Shown: piece after piece, positions 18,932-29,351 of the stretch
Layout of the letters: each line of letters begins with the position of its first letter
Position numbering within the stretch: position 1 is the first letter of the stretch
Assembly: GCA_900100325.1 (NCBI GenBank)
Contig: LT629697.1
Span: 2,725,423-2,789,422, forward strand
Reading direction: 5' to 3'
Length of the DNA stretch: 64,000 nucleotides
From: Frankineae bacterium MT45
GTDB taxonomy: Bacteria > Actinomycetota > Actinomycetes > Mycobacteriales > Jatrophihabitantaceae
Notes under the pieces: model-generated
Database searches by the model: none
What the model was told of the DNA's origin: nothing
What the model saw: only the letters and a program-made list of their open reading frames with translations
Translations under genes and position numbers: made by a program

Positions 18932-20046
18932 ATCCGACCGGCGACCGCAGAATTGCGGTGGATACGACTCTCCAACTCGGCCAGTGGACGACCACTCCCG
19001 CCCCAGCGCGCGGCCACGATCTCGGCCGCGATCGAGACGGCCGTCTCCTGCGGGGTGCGGGCGCCGAGATCGAGCCCGACCGGCCCTCGCAGACGAGCCA
19101 ACTCCATCTCGGTCAAGCCGCGCTCCCGCAGCAGGTTGAGCCGATGGGCACTCGTCTGGCGACTCCCCATCGCCCCGACATAGCCGGCCGGGCCACGCAG
19201 GGCCACCTCGAGCAGCGGTACGTCGAACTTGGGGTCGTGAGTCAGCACGCAGATGGCCGTGCGGGCATCAACCTCGGCCTGTGCCAGGAACCGGTGCGGC
19301 CATTCGACGACCACCTCGTCGGCGTCGCGGAAGCGCGCGGCGGTGGCGAAGACGGCGCGGGCGTCGCAGACGGTGACCCGGTACCCCAGGTACTTCCCCA
19401 TCCCGGCCAGCGCGGCCGCGAAGTCAGTGGCACCGAAGATGTAGAGGCGGGGTGGGGGCAGGAACGATTCGACGAAGACGGTGAGTCCAGCCTCCAGACG
19501 CTCGCCGTCCGGCCCGAGATGCAGCGTCGCCGTGACGCCGTTCTCCAGCATCCCGCGAACGTCGTCGACGACCGCGGCGTCGAGGCGTGACGACCCGAAG
19601 CTGCCGTCGACCCGGTCGCGCCAGATCACCATGCGGGTGCCGAGGTCCGCCCGGCCGGCAATCAGGGTGGCCACCGCAACCGCCTCACCGGCCTGCACCG
19701 ACTCGGCGAGCTGCGGCAGCGCCGGGAAGCGTGCATCGTCGACGGCCTCGACGAAGAGTTCGATGGTGCCGCCGCAGACGAGCCCGACAGCGATCGCGTC
19801 GTCGTCGGCCACGCCGTAGCGGACCAGCTCCGGCACGCCGGTGGTCAAGACCTGCTGGCCGAGTTCGTAGACGGCCGCCTCGACGCAGCCGCCGGAGACG
19901 CTGCCGATCACCTCACCGCTGGCCAGGACGGCCAGCGCCGAACCCGGCTGGCGCGGGGCGCTGCTCCAGGTCCGCACCACGGTGGCGACCGCCGCCGTCC
20001 CACCGCCGGCCGCGCAGGCGGCGATCTCGCCAACCACGCCGAGCAT
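18919..20046 (-). CDS. XdhC/CoxI family molybdoenzyme maturation protein
   Basis: A 375-residue protein with the XdhC N-terminal domain (AAVATVVRTWSSAPRQPGSALAV, then GEVIGSVSGGCVEAAV, residues about 15-75) and a C-terminal Rossmann-like domain (LYIFGATDFAAALAGMGKYLGYRVTVCDAR and LTHDPKFDVPLLEVAL). XdhC proteins bind, protect and insert molybdenum cofactor, often helping its sulfuration. It begins 20 bp after ribH, so read-through from the rib operon is likely, and overlaps the MocA-like gene. Confidence 0.88.
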   Translation of the reverse strand: MLGVVGEIAACAAGGGTAAVATVVRTWSSAPRQPGSALAVLASGEVIGSVSGGCVEAAVYELGQQVLTTGVPELVRYGVADDDAIAVGLVCGGTIELFVEAVDDARFPALPQLAESVQAGEAVAVATLIAGRADLGTRMVIWRDRVDGSFGSSRLDAAVVDDVRGMLENGVTATLHLGPDGERLEAGLTVFVESFLPPPRLYIFGATDFAAALAGMGKYLGYRVTVCDARAVFATAARFRDADEVVVEWPHRFLAQAEVDARTAICVLTHDPKFDVPLLEVALRGPAGYVGAMGSRQTSAHRLNLLRERGLTEMELARLRGPVGLDLGARTPQETAVSIAAEIVAARWGGSGRPLAELESRIHRNSAVAGRMWSG

Positions 20047-20066
20047 CTCGAGCGACCGCCGAGGCG

Positions 20067-20569
20067 CTAGCTGGAGACCGGCTGAGGCAGGGCCGAGCTC
20101 GGGTAGGCCGCCAGCGTGACCGCAGTCTGCAGGGCAGCAGCCGCCGCCTCGTAGCCCTTGTCCTCGTGCGAACCGGGGAGGCCAGCGCGGTCGATGGCCT
20201 GCTCGTCGGTATCACAGGTGAGCACGCCGAAGCCGACCGGGACGCCGGTACGCACCGCCACTTCGGTGAGCCCATCGGTCGCCGCCGAGCAGACGTACTC
20301 GAAATGGGGGGTTCCCCCACGGACCACAACCCCCAGCGCGATGATCGCGTCGAAGCCGGCCGCGGCCAGCCGGGCCGCCGCGACCGGCAGCTCGAAGGTG
20401 CCGGGCAGACGCAGTTCGGTCACGTCGGCGACCTTGGCGTCGGCTAGGGCGCGGCGGGCTCCGTCGATGAGCCCGTCCATGACCACTTCGTGCCAGCTGG
20501 AGGCGATGACCGCGACCTTCAGGTCCTCGGCTCCGACGACGGCGGCGACCGCCGGCGCCCCCGAGCCGC

Positions 20570-20573
<4 letters not shown>
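20067..20573 (-). CDS. ribH: 6,7-dimethyl-8-ribityllumazine synthase
   Basis: Condenses the pyrimidine product and the four-carbon phosphate to lumazine, the step before riboflavin synthase. It has 168 residues with the family features [16 protein letters not shown], the substrate loop [12 protein letters not shown] and the catalytic region [15 protein letters not shown], where the His matches the general base. GTG start at 20573 overlaps the ribBA stop by four bases. Probably forms icosahedral or pentameric shells, as known for the family. Confidence 0.97.
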
Positions 20574-21877
<1,304 letters not shown>

Positions 21878-21879
21878 CG

Positions 21880-22500
21880 CTATGCCTGTCCTTCGGGGAG
21901 CGGACGCGCGCTGAGCAGCCGTTCGGCATACTTTGCGAGCACATCCACCTCCAGATTCACCGGATCTCCCGGTGCTCGTGCTCCGAGCGTCGTCGCCCGC
22001 AGCGTCTCGGGGATCAACCCGATCTCAAACCAGTCGTCGCCGACCGCGGTGACCGTCAGTGAGACTCCGTCCACTGCGATCGAGCCCTTCTCGGCAACGT
22101 AACGGGCCAAATCTAATGGCAAACCCACGCGGACGGACTCCCATGCGTCCCCGGGTGTGCGCAAAAGCACCACTCCAGTGCCGTCGACGTGCCCCTGCAC
22201 GACGTGCCCGTCCATGCGACCGTCAACCCGCACCGCGCGCTCCAGATTGACCTTGTCGCCAGCGCGAAGCGAACCGACGACGCTGCGCTTGAGGGTCTCG
22301 GCCATCACGTCGAAGTCAAGGCTGCGCCCGTCTTCGGCCGGTTCCTGGGCTATGACGGTGAGACAGACGCCGTTGATCGCGATCGACGCGCCGTGCGGGA
22401 TCTCCCCCGGCAACTTCGCCTGCACGGTGAGCACCGCGCTGTCGCCGTTGGCGGTGATCGCGGTGACCTCGCCGAGTTCCTCGACAATTCCGGTAAACAT
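21880..22500 (-). CDS. ribE: Riboflavin synthase alpha chain
   Basis: Dismutates two lumazines to riboflavin. The 206-residue protein has the expected internal repeat of two lumazine-binding barrels: [13 protein letters not shown] with the first barrel (1-about 97), and [14 protein letters not shown] with the second (about 98-195). The family start MFTGIVEE fixes the ATG at 22500. Between ribD (4 bp) and ribBA (2 bp) in the operon. Confidence 0.97.
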   Translation of the reverse strand: MFTGIVEELGEVTAITANGDSAVLTVQAKLPGEIPHGASIAINGVCLTVIAQEPAEDGRSLDFDVMAETLKRSVVGSLRAGDKVNLERAVRVDGRMDGHVVQGHVDGTGVVLLRTPGDAWESVRVGLPLDLARYVAEKGSIAVDGVSLTVTAVGDDWFEIGLIPETLRATTLGARAPGDPVNLEVDVLAKYAERLLSARPLPEGQA

Positions 22501-22504
22501 CTGG

Positions 22505-23656
22505 TTACTGCTCCTCTTCGGTGATGCCGTGCCGCAGTCGATCTCGGGCCGACTGATGAATCTCCTCGACTCCAGGGGGAGCTTCGGTGTCGTCGTGGGG
22601 TTCGTGGTGCTGCTGGGTGGGTTCGAGGGACGGGGTGAACGTGGGACGGGCGACGATCTTCAGGTCGTTGCCGATCCGCTCCACCGTCTCCATCTCCAGT
22701 GACAGCGCTTCAGTGATCGTGTTGATTCCCGCATCCCCCAGCGCCGCCGGTCCAGCACCGAGAAGGGTCGGGGCCAGATAGGCCACCACCTCGTCCACGC
22801 AGCCGTCTTCGATGAAGGCACCGGCCAGCGTCGGCCCCCCCTCGAGGAGAACGTGGCGGACCCCTCGATCGAAGAGGGCCTTGAGCGCGAAACGAGGAAC
22901 CGCAGTGTCGAGCACCAGCGTCTCGGCGGCGCTGTCGAAGATCTGCGCGGAGTCCGGCACCCGATGGCGGCGGTCCAGCAGCACCCGCAGCGGCTGGTGG
23001 GTGGCGATCCGGTCGTCCAGACGGACGGTGAGCCGCGGATCGTCGGCCAGCACGGTGCCGCTGCCGACGACGATCGCGTCGACGCCGGCCCGCAGCGCAT
23101 GCACGTCGGCCCGCGAGAGCGCGGAGGTGATCCAGCGAGAGGTGCCGTCGGCGGCGGCGACCCGACCGTCCAGCGTGCTGGCGAACTTCCAGGTCACGAA
23201 GGGGCGGCCGCTGCGCACGGCGTGCAGCCACGGGCGGAGCGCACCGGTGCGGGCGGCGTCGACCTCCACCCCGTCGAGCACCTCGACCCCGGCCGCCCGC
23301 AGGTAGTCAGCGCCGCCCGAGGCCTCCGGGTTGGGGTCGGCGACGGCGAAGATCACCTTGGCGACGCCGGCCGTGACCAGGGCCTGGGCACAGGGTCCCG
23401 TGCGTCCGGTGTGGGCGCAGGGTTCGAGCGTGACGACAGCGGTGCCACCCCGCGCGGCTGGGCCAGCTGAGGCCAGCGCCTGCACCTCGGCATGCGGTCC
23501 GCCGGCCGGCGCGGTCGCCCCCTCGCCGACGAGATGGCCGGATTGATCCAGAATCACCGCGCCGACCGCCGGGTTTGGGCTGGTGGTGCCGCGCACGGTC
23601 TCGCCGAGCACGAGCGCCCGGTGCATCGCGGCCTGCTCGGCCTCGCTGAGGCTCAT
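22505..23656 (-). CDS. ribD: Bifunctional riboflavin deaminase/reductase
   Basis: Carries out the deamination and side-chain reduction steps. The N-terminal cytidine-deaminase-like domain (about 1-145) has the zinc ligands in GGPHAEVQAL and EPCAHTGRTGPC; the C-terminal DHFR-like reductase (about 150-345) has FVTWKFASTLDGRVA and LLEGGPTLAGAFIEDG. The C-terminal tail after about 350 (QQHHEPHDDTEAPPG) is unusual, hydrophilic and probably disordered. It follows rpe by 22 bp, leaving no room for an FMN riboswitch. Confidence 0.95.
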   Translation of the reverse strand: MSLSEAEQAAMHRALVLGETVRGTTSPNPAVGAVILDQSGHLVGEGATAPAGGPHAEVQALASAGPAARGGTAVVTLEPCAHTGRTGPCAQALVTAGVAKVIFAVADPNPEASGGADYLRAAGVEVLDGVEVDAARTGALRPWLHAVRSGRPFVTWKFASTLDGRVAAADGTSRWITSALSRADVHALRAGVDAIVVGSGTVLADDPRLTVRLDDRIATHQPLRVLLDRRHRVPDSAQIFDSAAETLVLDTAVPRFALKALFDRGVRHVLLEGGPTLAGAFIEDGCVDEVVAYLAPTLLGAGPAALGDAGINTITEALSLEMETVERIGNDLKIVARPTFTPSLEPTQQHHEPHDDTEAPPGVEEIHQSARDRLRHGITEEEQ

Positions 23657-23678
23657 CGGCTCGGCGCGCTGACGATGT

Positions 23679-24389
23679 TCATCCGGAGGCTCCTGGCTCA
23701 GCAGTACCGGAAGCGCTAGCAGAACCGGACGGGCCGGAGTTCATGGCGCCCCGGGCCCGATCCCGAAGGGCGGTGACGGCGGCGTGCGGGTCGGCCGCGT
23801 CGTAGACCGCGGAGCCGGCCACGAAGACGTCCGCTCCGGCCTCGGCGGCCGCCTCGATCGTGTCCAGCGCGATCCCGCCGTCGACCTCGATGAAGAGGCG
23901 AAGATGCCCGGACGCGACTTCATTGCGGGCGCGTCGGACCTTCGGGAGCACCTCGGACATGAACGACTGCCCACCGAAACCGGGCTCGACGGTCATCACC
24001 AGGAGCGTGTCGAATTCCCGCAGTACCTCGAGGTAGGGCTCGATCGGGGTCCCGGGTTTGATCGAGAGCCCGGCCAGGGCACCAGCGGCGCGGATGGCCC
24101 GCGCGGTCTGCACCGCATCCCGGGCGGCCTCGACGTGGAAGGTCACGTTCGCCGCCCCGGCCTCGGCGTACCCCGGGGCCCACCGGTCCGGATCATCGAT
24201 CATGAGATGGCAGTCCAGCGGCAGCGCCGTCGACTTGAGCAGGCTCTTGACGACCGGCAGACCGAGGGTCAGGTTCGGCACGAAGTGCGCGTCCATCACG
24301 TCCACGTGCAACCAGTCGGCGTTGTCGACCCGGTCAGCCTCCTCGCCGAGACGGGCGAAGTCGGCGGAGAGGATGCTGGGCGCGATCAT
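23679..24389 (-). CDS. rpe: Ribulose-phosphate 3-epimerase
   Basis: Interconverts ribulose 5-phosphate and xylulose 5-phosphate; ribulose 5-phosphate feeds RibBA, which explains its place before ribD. TIM barrel of about 236 residues with [16 protein letters not shown] (metal site), [15 protein letters not shown] and EVDGGI. I chose the ATG at 24389 ([14 protein letters not shown]), the family start; a GTG 11 codons upstream (24422) is in frame but lacks a ribosome site. The last 20 residues are a Gly/Ser/Ala tail. Confidence 0.95.
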   Translation of the reverse strand: MIAPSILSADFARLGEEADRVDNADWLHVDVMDAHFVPNLTLGLPVVKSLLKSTALPLDCHLMIDDPDRWAPGYAEAGAANVTFHVEAARDAVQTARAIRAAGALAGLSIKPGTPIEPYLEVLREFDTLLVMTVEPGFGGQSFMSEVLPKVRRARNEVASGHLRLFIEVDGGIALDTIEAAAEAGADVFVAGSAVYDAADPHAAVTALRDRARGAMNSGPSGSASASGTAEPGASG

Positions 24390-24431
24390 AGGCTCGCGCT
24401 GACCGGTGGAGGCTGGATTCACACAGAGAGT

Positions 24432-25925
24432 CTACGAGCGGCGGCGCAGCAGCGCGCAGAACATGGCGTCCGTGCCCTGCCGGTGTGGCCAGAGCTGCAC
24501 GAACGGCCCGTCACCGAGCTGATCAACGCCGGCGAACGCCGCGCGTGCATCTAGCACCTCGACCTGGTCGGGATGCCGTTCCAGCGCGGCCTCCACCACC
24601 TCGACCGTCTCCCCGCGATGCGGCGAGCACGTCACGTAGGCGATCACCCCACCCGGGCGGACAAGGCGGAGTGCGGCGTCGAGAAGCTGCCCCTGCAGCG
24701 GCGCGAGTTCGTGGATGTCCGAGGGTTCGCGTCGCCACCGTGCCTCCGGTCGGCGGCGCAGCGCCCCCAGCCCGCTGCACGGTGCATCGAGCAGCACCCG
24801 GTCGAACCCCTCGGCCGGGCCGCCCAGGTCTGACCCGTCGTGAAGGGTGCGGGCGTCGCCAACGCGGATCTCGACCGGCCAGGAGACCGTCGCCTTACGG
24901 ACGAGTTCGGCGCGGTGCGGGTGGAGTTCGTTGGCGGTGAGCCGTGCCCCTCGGGAGGCACCGATCGCCGCCAGCAGCGCGGACTTCCCGCCCGGCCCGG
25001 AGCAGAGGTCGAGCCATGCGGCGTCGCTCCCCTCCAGCGGCGCCTCGGTGAGCGCGATGGCGCAGAGCTGGGACCCCTCGTCCTGCACGGCGGCATGGCG
25101 GGCCCGGACAGCGGCGACCGATGCCGGGTCGCCGCTGGCCATCCGGACCGCGTACGGCGAATAGGGGCCGGGGGCGCCATCACACTCGGAGACCAGCTCG
25201 GCGACCGTGATCTCGCCGGGCCAGGCGACGAGGTGGGTCACCGGTCGGGCGTCGTCGGCCTGCAGCGCCTCGGCCAGTTCGTTTTCAGCTGAGCCGTTCT
25301 CGACCGAGCCGTTCTCAACTGGACGTCCGTCGGCCAGCGCCTCGGCGAAGGCGGCGGCGATCCAGCGCGGATGGGCGGTCTGCAGGGCGAGCTGGTCAAG
25401 CGGCGGCAGACCGGCACTGAGTTCCTCGACCCAGCCGTCCCAATCGCTGCGTGTTACCCGTCGCAGCACCGCGTTGACGAACCCGGCCGCCCGTCCGTTT
25501 CGGGTGGCCCGGGCCAGCTCGACCGTGGTGCCCACGGCGGCGTGCGGCGGGATGCGCGTACGCAGCACCTGGTACGCGCCGAGGCGGAGCAGGTCGAGCA
25601 CCGCGGGCTCGATATCACTCAACTCGCGGTCCACACAGGCGGCGAGGACGGCGTCGAGGGTGCCCTGGGCCCGCAGCGTGCCGTAGCCCAATTCGGTGGC
25701 GAAGGCGGCGTCGCGGCCGGAGAGGTGGCGCGAGTTGAGCAGACTCGGCAGGACGAGGTTGGCGTAGGCGTCCTGTTCGGAGACCTCGCGGAGTAGTTCG
25801 TAGACGACTCTACGGGCCCGATCCGGTTCCGGCTCCGGGCGCTGCGGGCTCTGCTGGCCGCGTCGTGGCCGGTCTGAACTCTGCTGCCGGCGCCCGGGCC
25901 GATCGTTCCGATCGTGGTCAGCCAA
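24432..25925 (-). CDS. rsmB: 16S rRNA (cytosine-5) methyltransferase RsmB-like
   Basis: Methylates a 16S rRNA cytosine using SAM. N-terminal NusB-like RNA-binding domain (about 35-175) and C-terminal methyltransferase: SAM site [16 protein letters not shown], then [20 protein letters not shown] and the catalytic Cys in [11 protein letters not shown] low-complexity insertion with repeats of ENGS ([13 protein letters not shown], about residues 230-245) separates the parts. I call a TTG start at 25925, overlapping the fmt stop by eight bases, because GGAGGAGG lies nine bases before it and no ATG/GTG is available before the conserved domain. Gives 497 residues. Confidence 0.88.
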   Translation of the reverse strand: MADHDRNDRPGRRQQSSDRPRRGQQSPQRPEPEPDRARRVVYELLREVSEQDAYANLVLPSLLNSRHLSGRDAAFATELGYGTLRAQGTLDAVLAACVDRELSDIEPAVLDLLRLGAYQVLRTRIPPHAAVGTTVELARATRNGRAAGFVNAVLRRVTRSDWDGWVEELSAGLPPLDQLALQTAHPRWIAAAFAEALADGRPVENGSVENGSAENELAEALQADDARPVTHLVAWPGEITVAELVSECDGAPGPYSPYAVRMASGDPASVAAVRARHAAVQDEGSQLCAIALTEAPLEGSDAAWLDLCSGPGGKSALLAAIGASRGARLTANELHPHRAELVRKATVSWPVEIRVGDARTLHDGSDLGGPAEGFDRVLLDAPCSGLGALRRRPEARWRREPSDIHELAPLQGQLLDAALRLVRPGGVIAYVTCSPHRGETVEVVEAALERHPDQVEVLDARAAFAGVDQLGDGPFVQLWPHRQGTDAMFCALLRRRS

Positions 25926-26844
25926 GTCGCTCAGCCTCCTCCAGACGAGCCCCGCGGGCCCAATCCGCCGCGTTGATCGGACGTTTGCCGGCCGGCTGGA
26001 CGCTGCTGAGGGCCACATCGGCGGTGGCGGTTCCGACGGTGACCTGCTGCTTCTCGGCCCGGATCTCCCCCGGCGCCAGGGACTTCTCGGCGAGCACGCG
26101 CACGGGTCCGAGTTTCAATCGCTCGCCCCGCCAGAGCGTCCAGGCACCCGGGTTGGGTGTGCAGGACCGGATCAACCGGTCGACCCGTTGGGCCGGTGCC
26201 GCAAAATCGACCGCGGCGTCCTCGACCTCGATCTTGGGAGCCAGAGACACGCCATCACCGGGCTGGGGCACCGGCCGTAGCGAGCTGTCGGCGATCCCGT
26301 CCATCGTCGCGACCAGCAGGTCGGCGCCACTGACCGCGAGACGGTCGAGGAGGTCGGCCGCGGTGTCGTCCGGGCGGATGCCCTCGGTGACCACGCCGAA
26401 GACCGGACCGGTATCCAGACCGGCCTCGATCTGAAAGGTCGACGCTCCGGTGATCTCGTCACCGGCCAGAATGGCGTGCTGCACCGGGGCGGCGCCACGC
26501 CAGGCCGGTAGCAGCGAGAAGTGCAGATTCACCCAACCGAAGCGGGGCAGCGACAGTGCCGGCTCCCGCAGCAGCGCCCCGTAGGCCACGACCGGGCAGC
26601 AGTCAGGCTGCAGGGCGGCGAGTGCGTCAACGAACTGCGGGTCTGTGGTCCGGGCCGGGCTGAGGACCGGAAGCCCGTGCTTCTCGGCCAGTGCCTGCAC
26701 CGGCGAGATCGTCTCCCGGCGACCCCGCCCTGAGCGCGCGGCCGGGCGGGTGACCACGCCGACGACCTCGTGCCGCGGGGAGTCGAGGAGTGCCTGCAGA
26801 GACGCCACCGCCGGCTCGGGAGTTCCGGCGAAGACGAGCCTCAT
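25918..26844 (-). CDS. fmt: Methionyl-tRNA formyltransferase
   Basis: Formylates initiator Met-tRNA with 10-formyl-tetrahydrofolate. It has 308 residues. Catalytic domain: N-terminal [21 protein letters not shown], the signature [19 protein letters not shown] with active-site Asn/His nearby, and [19 protein letters not shown]. The C-terminal tRNA-binding domain (about 205-308) includes [18 protein letters not shown]. Placed 46 bp after def, the classical def-fmt pairing of add-formyl and remove-formyl enzymes. Confidence 0.97.
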   Translation of the reverse strand: MRLVFAGTPEPAVASLQALLDSPRHEVVGVVTRPAARSGRGRRETISPVQALAEKHGLPVLSPARTTDPQFVDALAALQPDCCPVVAYGALLREPALSLPRFGWVNLHFSLLPAWRGAAPVQHAILAGDEITGASTFQIEAGLDTGPVFGVVTEGIRPDDTAADLLDRLAVSGADLLVATMDGIADSSLRPVPQPGDGVSLAPKIEVEDAAVDFAAPAQRVDRLIRSCTPNPGAWTLWRGERLKLGPVRVLAEKSLAPGEIRAEKQQVTVGTATADVALSSVQPAGKRPINAADWARGARLEEAERLG

Positions 26845-26890
26845 CGGGCGGGCGAGATCATCGTCGCCAACGCCACCACGACGGCCAGCC

Positions 26891-27442
26891 TCACAGCGCC
26901 CGTCCGAACGTCGGATGCGGACTCACCCGGACGGCCGGCGCGGCGAGGCCCGACCATTCAGCCTCGCGGATCGCCTTCATCGCCTCCTTGCGCGTCGCCT
27001 TGTCCAGGCGGTCGACGAAGAGCACACCGTCGAGATGATCGGTCTCGTGTTGCACGCAGCGGGCCAGGAGTTGGCTCCCCTCGATGGTGATCGGATCGCC
27101 GTACTCGTTCTGGCCATGGGCGACCACGTGCAGCTTGCGCCGGCAGTCGAAGCTGAGCTCCGGGATGGAGAGGCACCCTTCGGGTCCGGCCTGCTCCTCG
27201 TCGGAGGGGAAGTGCAGCACCGGATTTATGAGGTGTCCGTGCTGATCCTCGCCGACGTTGTAGGTGAAGACGCGCAGCCCGACCCCGATCTGCGGCGCCG
27301 CCAGTCCGGCCCCCGGCGCGTCATTCATCGTCTCGGTGAGATCGGTGACGAGACGCCGCAATTCCTTGTCGAAGACGGTCACCGGAGCGGCCGGGGTGCG
27401 CAGCACCGGGTCGCCGAAGAGTCGGATTGTCTGCACAGTCAC
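26891..27442 (-). CDS. def: Peptide deformylase
   Basis: Metalloenzyme (usually Fe2+) that removes the N-formyl group from new proteins. It has 183 residues with all three motifs: [10 protein letters not shown] (about 44), EGCLSIPE (about 90, metal Cys) and QHETDHLDG (about 132, two metal His and catalytic Glu). It starts with GTG at 27442; TAAACT on the minus strand (27449-27454) ends six bases upstream, so the mRNA is probably leaderless. First gene of the def-fmt-rsmB-rpe-rib series. Confidence 0.97.
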   Translation of the reverse strand: MTVQTIRLFGDPVLRTPAAPVTVFDKELRRLVTDLTETMNDAPGAGLAAPQIGVGLRVFTYNVGEDQHGHLINPVLHFPSDEEQAGPEGCLSIPELSFDCRRKLHVVAHGQNEYGDPITIEGSQLLARCVQHETDHLDGVLFVDRLDKATRKEAMKAIREAEWSGLAAPAVRVSPHPTFGRAL

Positions 27443-27517
27443 AGCGACAGTTTACGGATCCGGATGCGGCATCCTTCCCCAAGTAGTTAGGATGACTAAC
27501 GAATGAAAGGATGACCT
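27443..27517. promoter_or_regulatory. Divergent def/MFS intergenic region with a palindromic operator candidate
   Basis: Holds the leaderless def promoter (TAAACT, minus strand, 27449-27454) and, on the plus strand, the palindrome GTTAG-GATGA-CTAAC (27486-27500), which overlaps a -10-like TAGGAT (27488-27493) for the transporter gene. A ribosome site GAAAGG (27505-27510) precedes the GTG at 27518. The palindrome looks like a MarR- or TetR-type operator; no such regulator gene is adjacent. Confidence 0.5.
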
Positions 27518-29326
27518 GTGTCCCACGATCCCCAGGCTCACCAGCGTCGCACCGCACTGGCCGTCACCACGGTCGGCATCCTCACCGCGACCCTCAACTC
27601 GTCGATCCTGCTGATCTCGCTGCCGGCCATCTTCGCCGGACTCGGCCTGAACCCGCTGGCGCCGCAGAACATCTCGTACCTGCTCTGGATGCTGATGGGG
27701 TACCTGCTCGTCACGGCGGTGCTGGTCGTGACCTTCGGCCGGCTGGGCGATCAGTACGGACGAGCCCGGATCTTCAACCTCGGCTTCCTGATCTTCACCG
27801 TCGCCTCCATCGCCTGCGCCCTCGTGCCCAACAGCGGGGCGGCCGGAGCCATCGAACTCATCGGTCTGCGGCTGGTTCAGGGCGTCGGCGGGGCGATGCT
27901 GATGGCAAACTCGACGGCGATCATCGCCGACGCCTTCCCGACCGATCGCCGTGGCTTCGCTCTGGGCGTGAACCAGGTCGCCGGACTCGCCGGCTCCTTC
28001 CTCGGGCTGCTGATCGGCGGGCTGCTCTCGGAGTGGCACTGGCGGGCGGTCTTCTGGGTGAGCGTCCCGGTCGGCCTCTGGGGTACCTGGATGGGCTACC
28101 GCCAGCTGCATGACAAGCCCCGTGACCGAACCAAGAAGGTCAGCATCGACTGGTGGGGCAACGTCACCTTCGGCCTCGGCCTCATCGCGATCCTGGGCGC
28201 GATCACCTATGGTCTGCAGCCCTACGGCGGTCACACGATGGGGTGGACCAATCCCTGGATCATCACCTGCGGCATCACGGGGCTGGTGCTGCTGCTGGCC
28301 TTCGGGGTCATCGAGACCCAGCTCGACGATCCGATGATCGACCTGCGCCTCTTCCGTATCCGGGCCTTCGCCGCCGGACAGACGGTGAACCTGCTCGCCT
28401 CGATGGCCCGAGGCGGTCTGCAATTCATCCTGATCATCTGGCTGCAGGGCATCTGGCTTCCCCTGCACGGCTACGCCTTCGCCGACACCCCGCTGTGGGC
28501 CGGCATCTACATGCTCCCGCTCACGATCGGCTTCCTCATCGCCGGGCCCGCCTCCGGCGCCCTCTCCGACCGCCGTGGTGCGCGGGCCTTCGCGACCGGC
28601 GGCCTGCTGCTGATGGCCTCGACCTTCGTGGGGCTGATGCTGATTCCGGCGAACTTCAACTACGCGGTCTTCGCCGTCCTGCTCGCCCTCAACGGGATCG
28701 GCAGCGGTCTCATGGCGGCCCCGAACTCGGCCGCGATCATGAACTCGGTACCGGCAGCGCAGCGCGGCGCCGCGTCCGGAATTCGAGCGACCGGCATGAA
28801 CGCCGGCATGGTGATCTCGATGGGCGGGTTCTTCTCGCTGATGGCGATCGGGTTGTCCTCCCAGCTGCCGACCGCGATGTACGCCGGACTCACCGGGGCC
28901 GGCGTCAACGCCTCCTCGGCCCAGACGATCAGCCACACGCCCCCGGTCGGCACGCTCTTTGCCGCCTTCCTAGGCGACAACCCGGTGACGGCGCTGATGA
29001 AGTCGGTCGACCCGTCCCAGCTGACGCCCGGCAACGGCGCGGACGTCTCGACGCTCACCGGACATACTTTCTTTCCCTCGGTGATCTCCGATGCCTTCCA
29101 CCACGGACTGGTGGTCGCCTTCAGTGTCTCGGTGGTCATGCTGCTGATCGCGGCGGCCGCCTCCCTGATGCGCGGGAAGCAGTACGTCCACAGCGACGAG
29201 CCGGTCGCGGTGCAGCGGCCGAGCACGTTCGAGGCACTGGCTCAGGAGGGGGCAGCGCTGGAGACCCCGGCCGTCCCTGGCGAGGACGTCGCCTACGAAG
29301 ACGCGATGCAGGCCAACTCGCGCTAG
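27518..29326 (+). CDS. MFS drug transporter, DHA2 (EmrB/QacA) type
   Basis: Proton-driven efflux protein of 602 residues with about 14 predicted membrane helices. Signs: the motif LGDQYGRARIFNLGF-like loop between helices 2 and 3 (motif A, about residue 82), LRLVQGVGGAMLMANSTAIIAD (motif B, about 121), motif C-like AGLAGSFLGLLIGG and a second A-like SDRRGARAFATGG. A long outside loop (about 455-520) precedes the last helix, and a hydrophilic tail follows. Starts GTG with GAAAGG upstream. Substrate unknown; it converges on iolD with only 25 bp between stops. Confidence 0.88.
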   Translation: MSHDPQAHQRRTALAVTTVGILTATLNSSILLISLPAIFAGLGLNPLAPQNISYLLWMLMGYLLVTAVLVVTFGRLGDQYGRARIFNLGFLIFTVASIACALVPNSGAAGAIELIGLRLVQGVGGAMLMANSTAIIADAFPTDRRGFALGVNQVAGLAGSFLGLLIGGLLSEWHWRAVFWVSVPVGLWGTWMGYRQLHDKPRDRTKKVSIDWWGNVTFGLGLIAILGAITYGLQPYGGHTMGWTNPWIITCGITGLVLLLAFGVIETQLDDPMIDLRLFRIRAFAAGQTVNLLASMARGGLQFILIIWLQGIWLPLHGYAFADTPLWAGIYMLPLTIGFLIAGPASGALSDRRGARAFATGGLLLMASTFVGLMLIPANFNYAVFAVLLALNGIGSGLMAAPNSAAIMNSVPAAQRGAASGIRATGMNAGMVISMGGFFSLMAIGLSSQLPTAMYAGLTGAGVNASSAQTISHTPPVGTLFAAFLGDNPVTALMKSVDPSQLTPGNGADVSTLTGHTFFPSVISDAFHHGLVVAFSVSVVMLLIAAAASLMRGKQYVHSDEPVAVQRPSTFEALAQEGAALETPAVPGEDVAYEDAMQANSR

Positions 29327-29351
29327 CACGGACCAACCGGGCTCAGGGAGG

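Noticed and set aside
22501-23678. Search for an FMN riboswitch in front of the rib genes
   Set aside because: Gaps between rpe, ribD and ribE are 22 and 4 bp, too short, and no RFN core is visible upstream of rpe.
27452-28936. Long minus-strand open frame opposite the MFS transporter
   Set aside because: Composition (Asp, Gln, Arg, Gly, His repeats) is that of an antisense shadow; the transporter frame has clear membrane helices and motifs.
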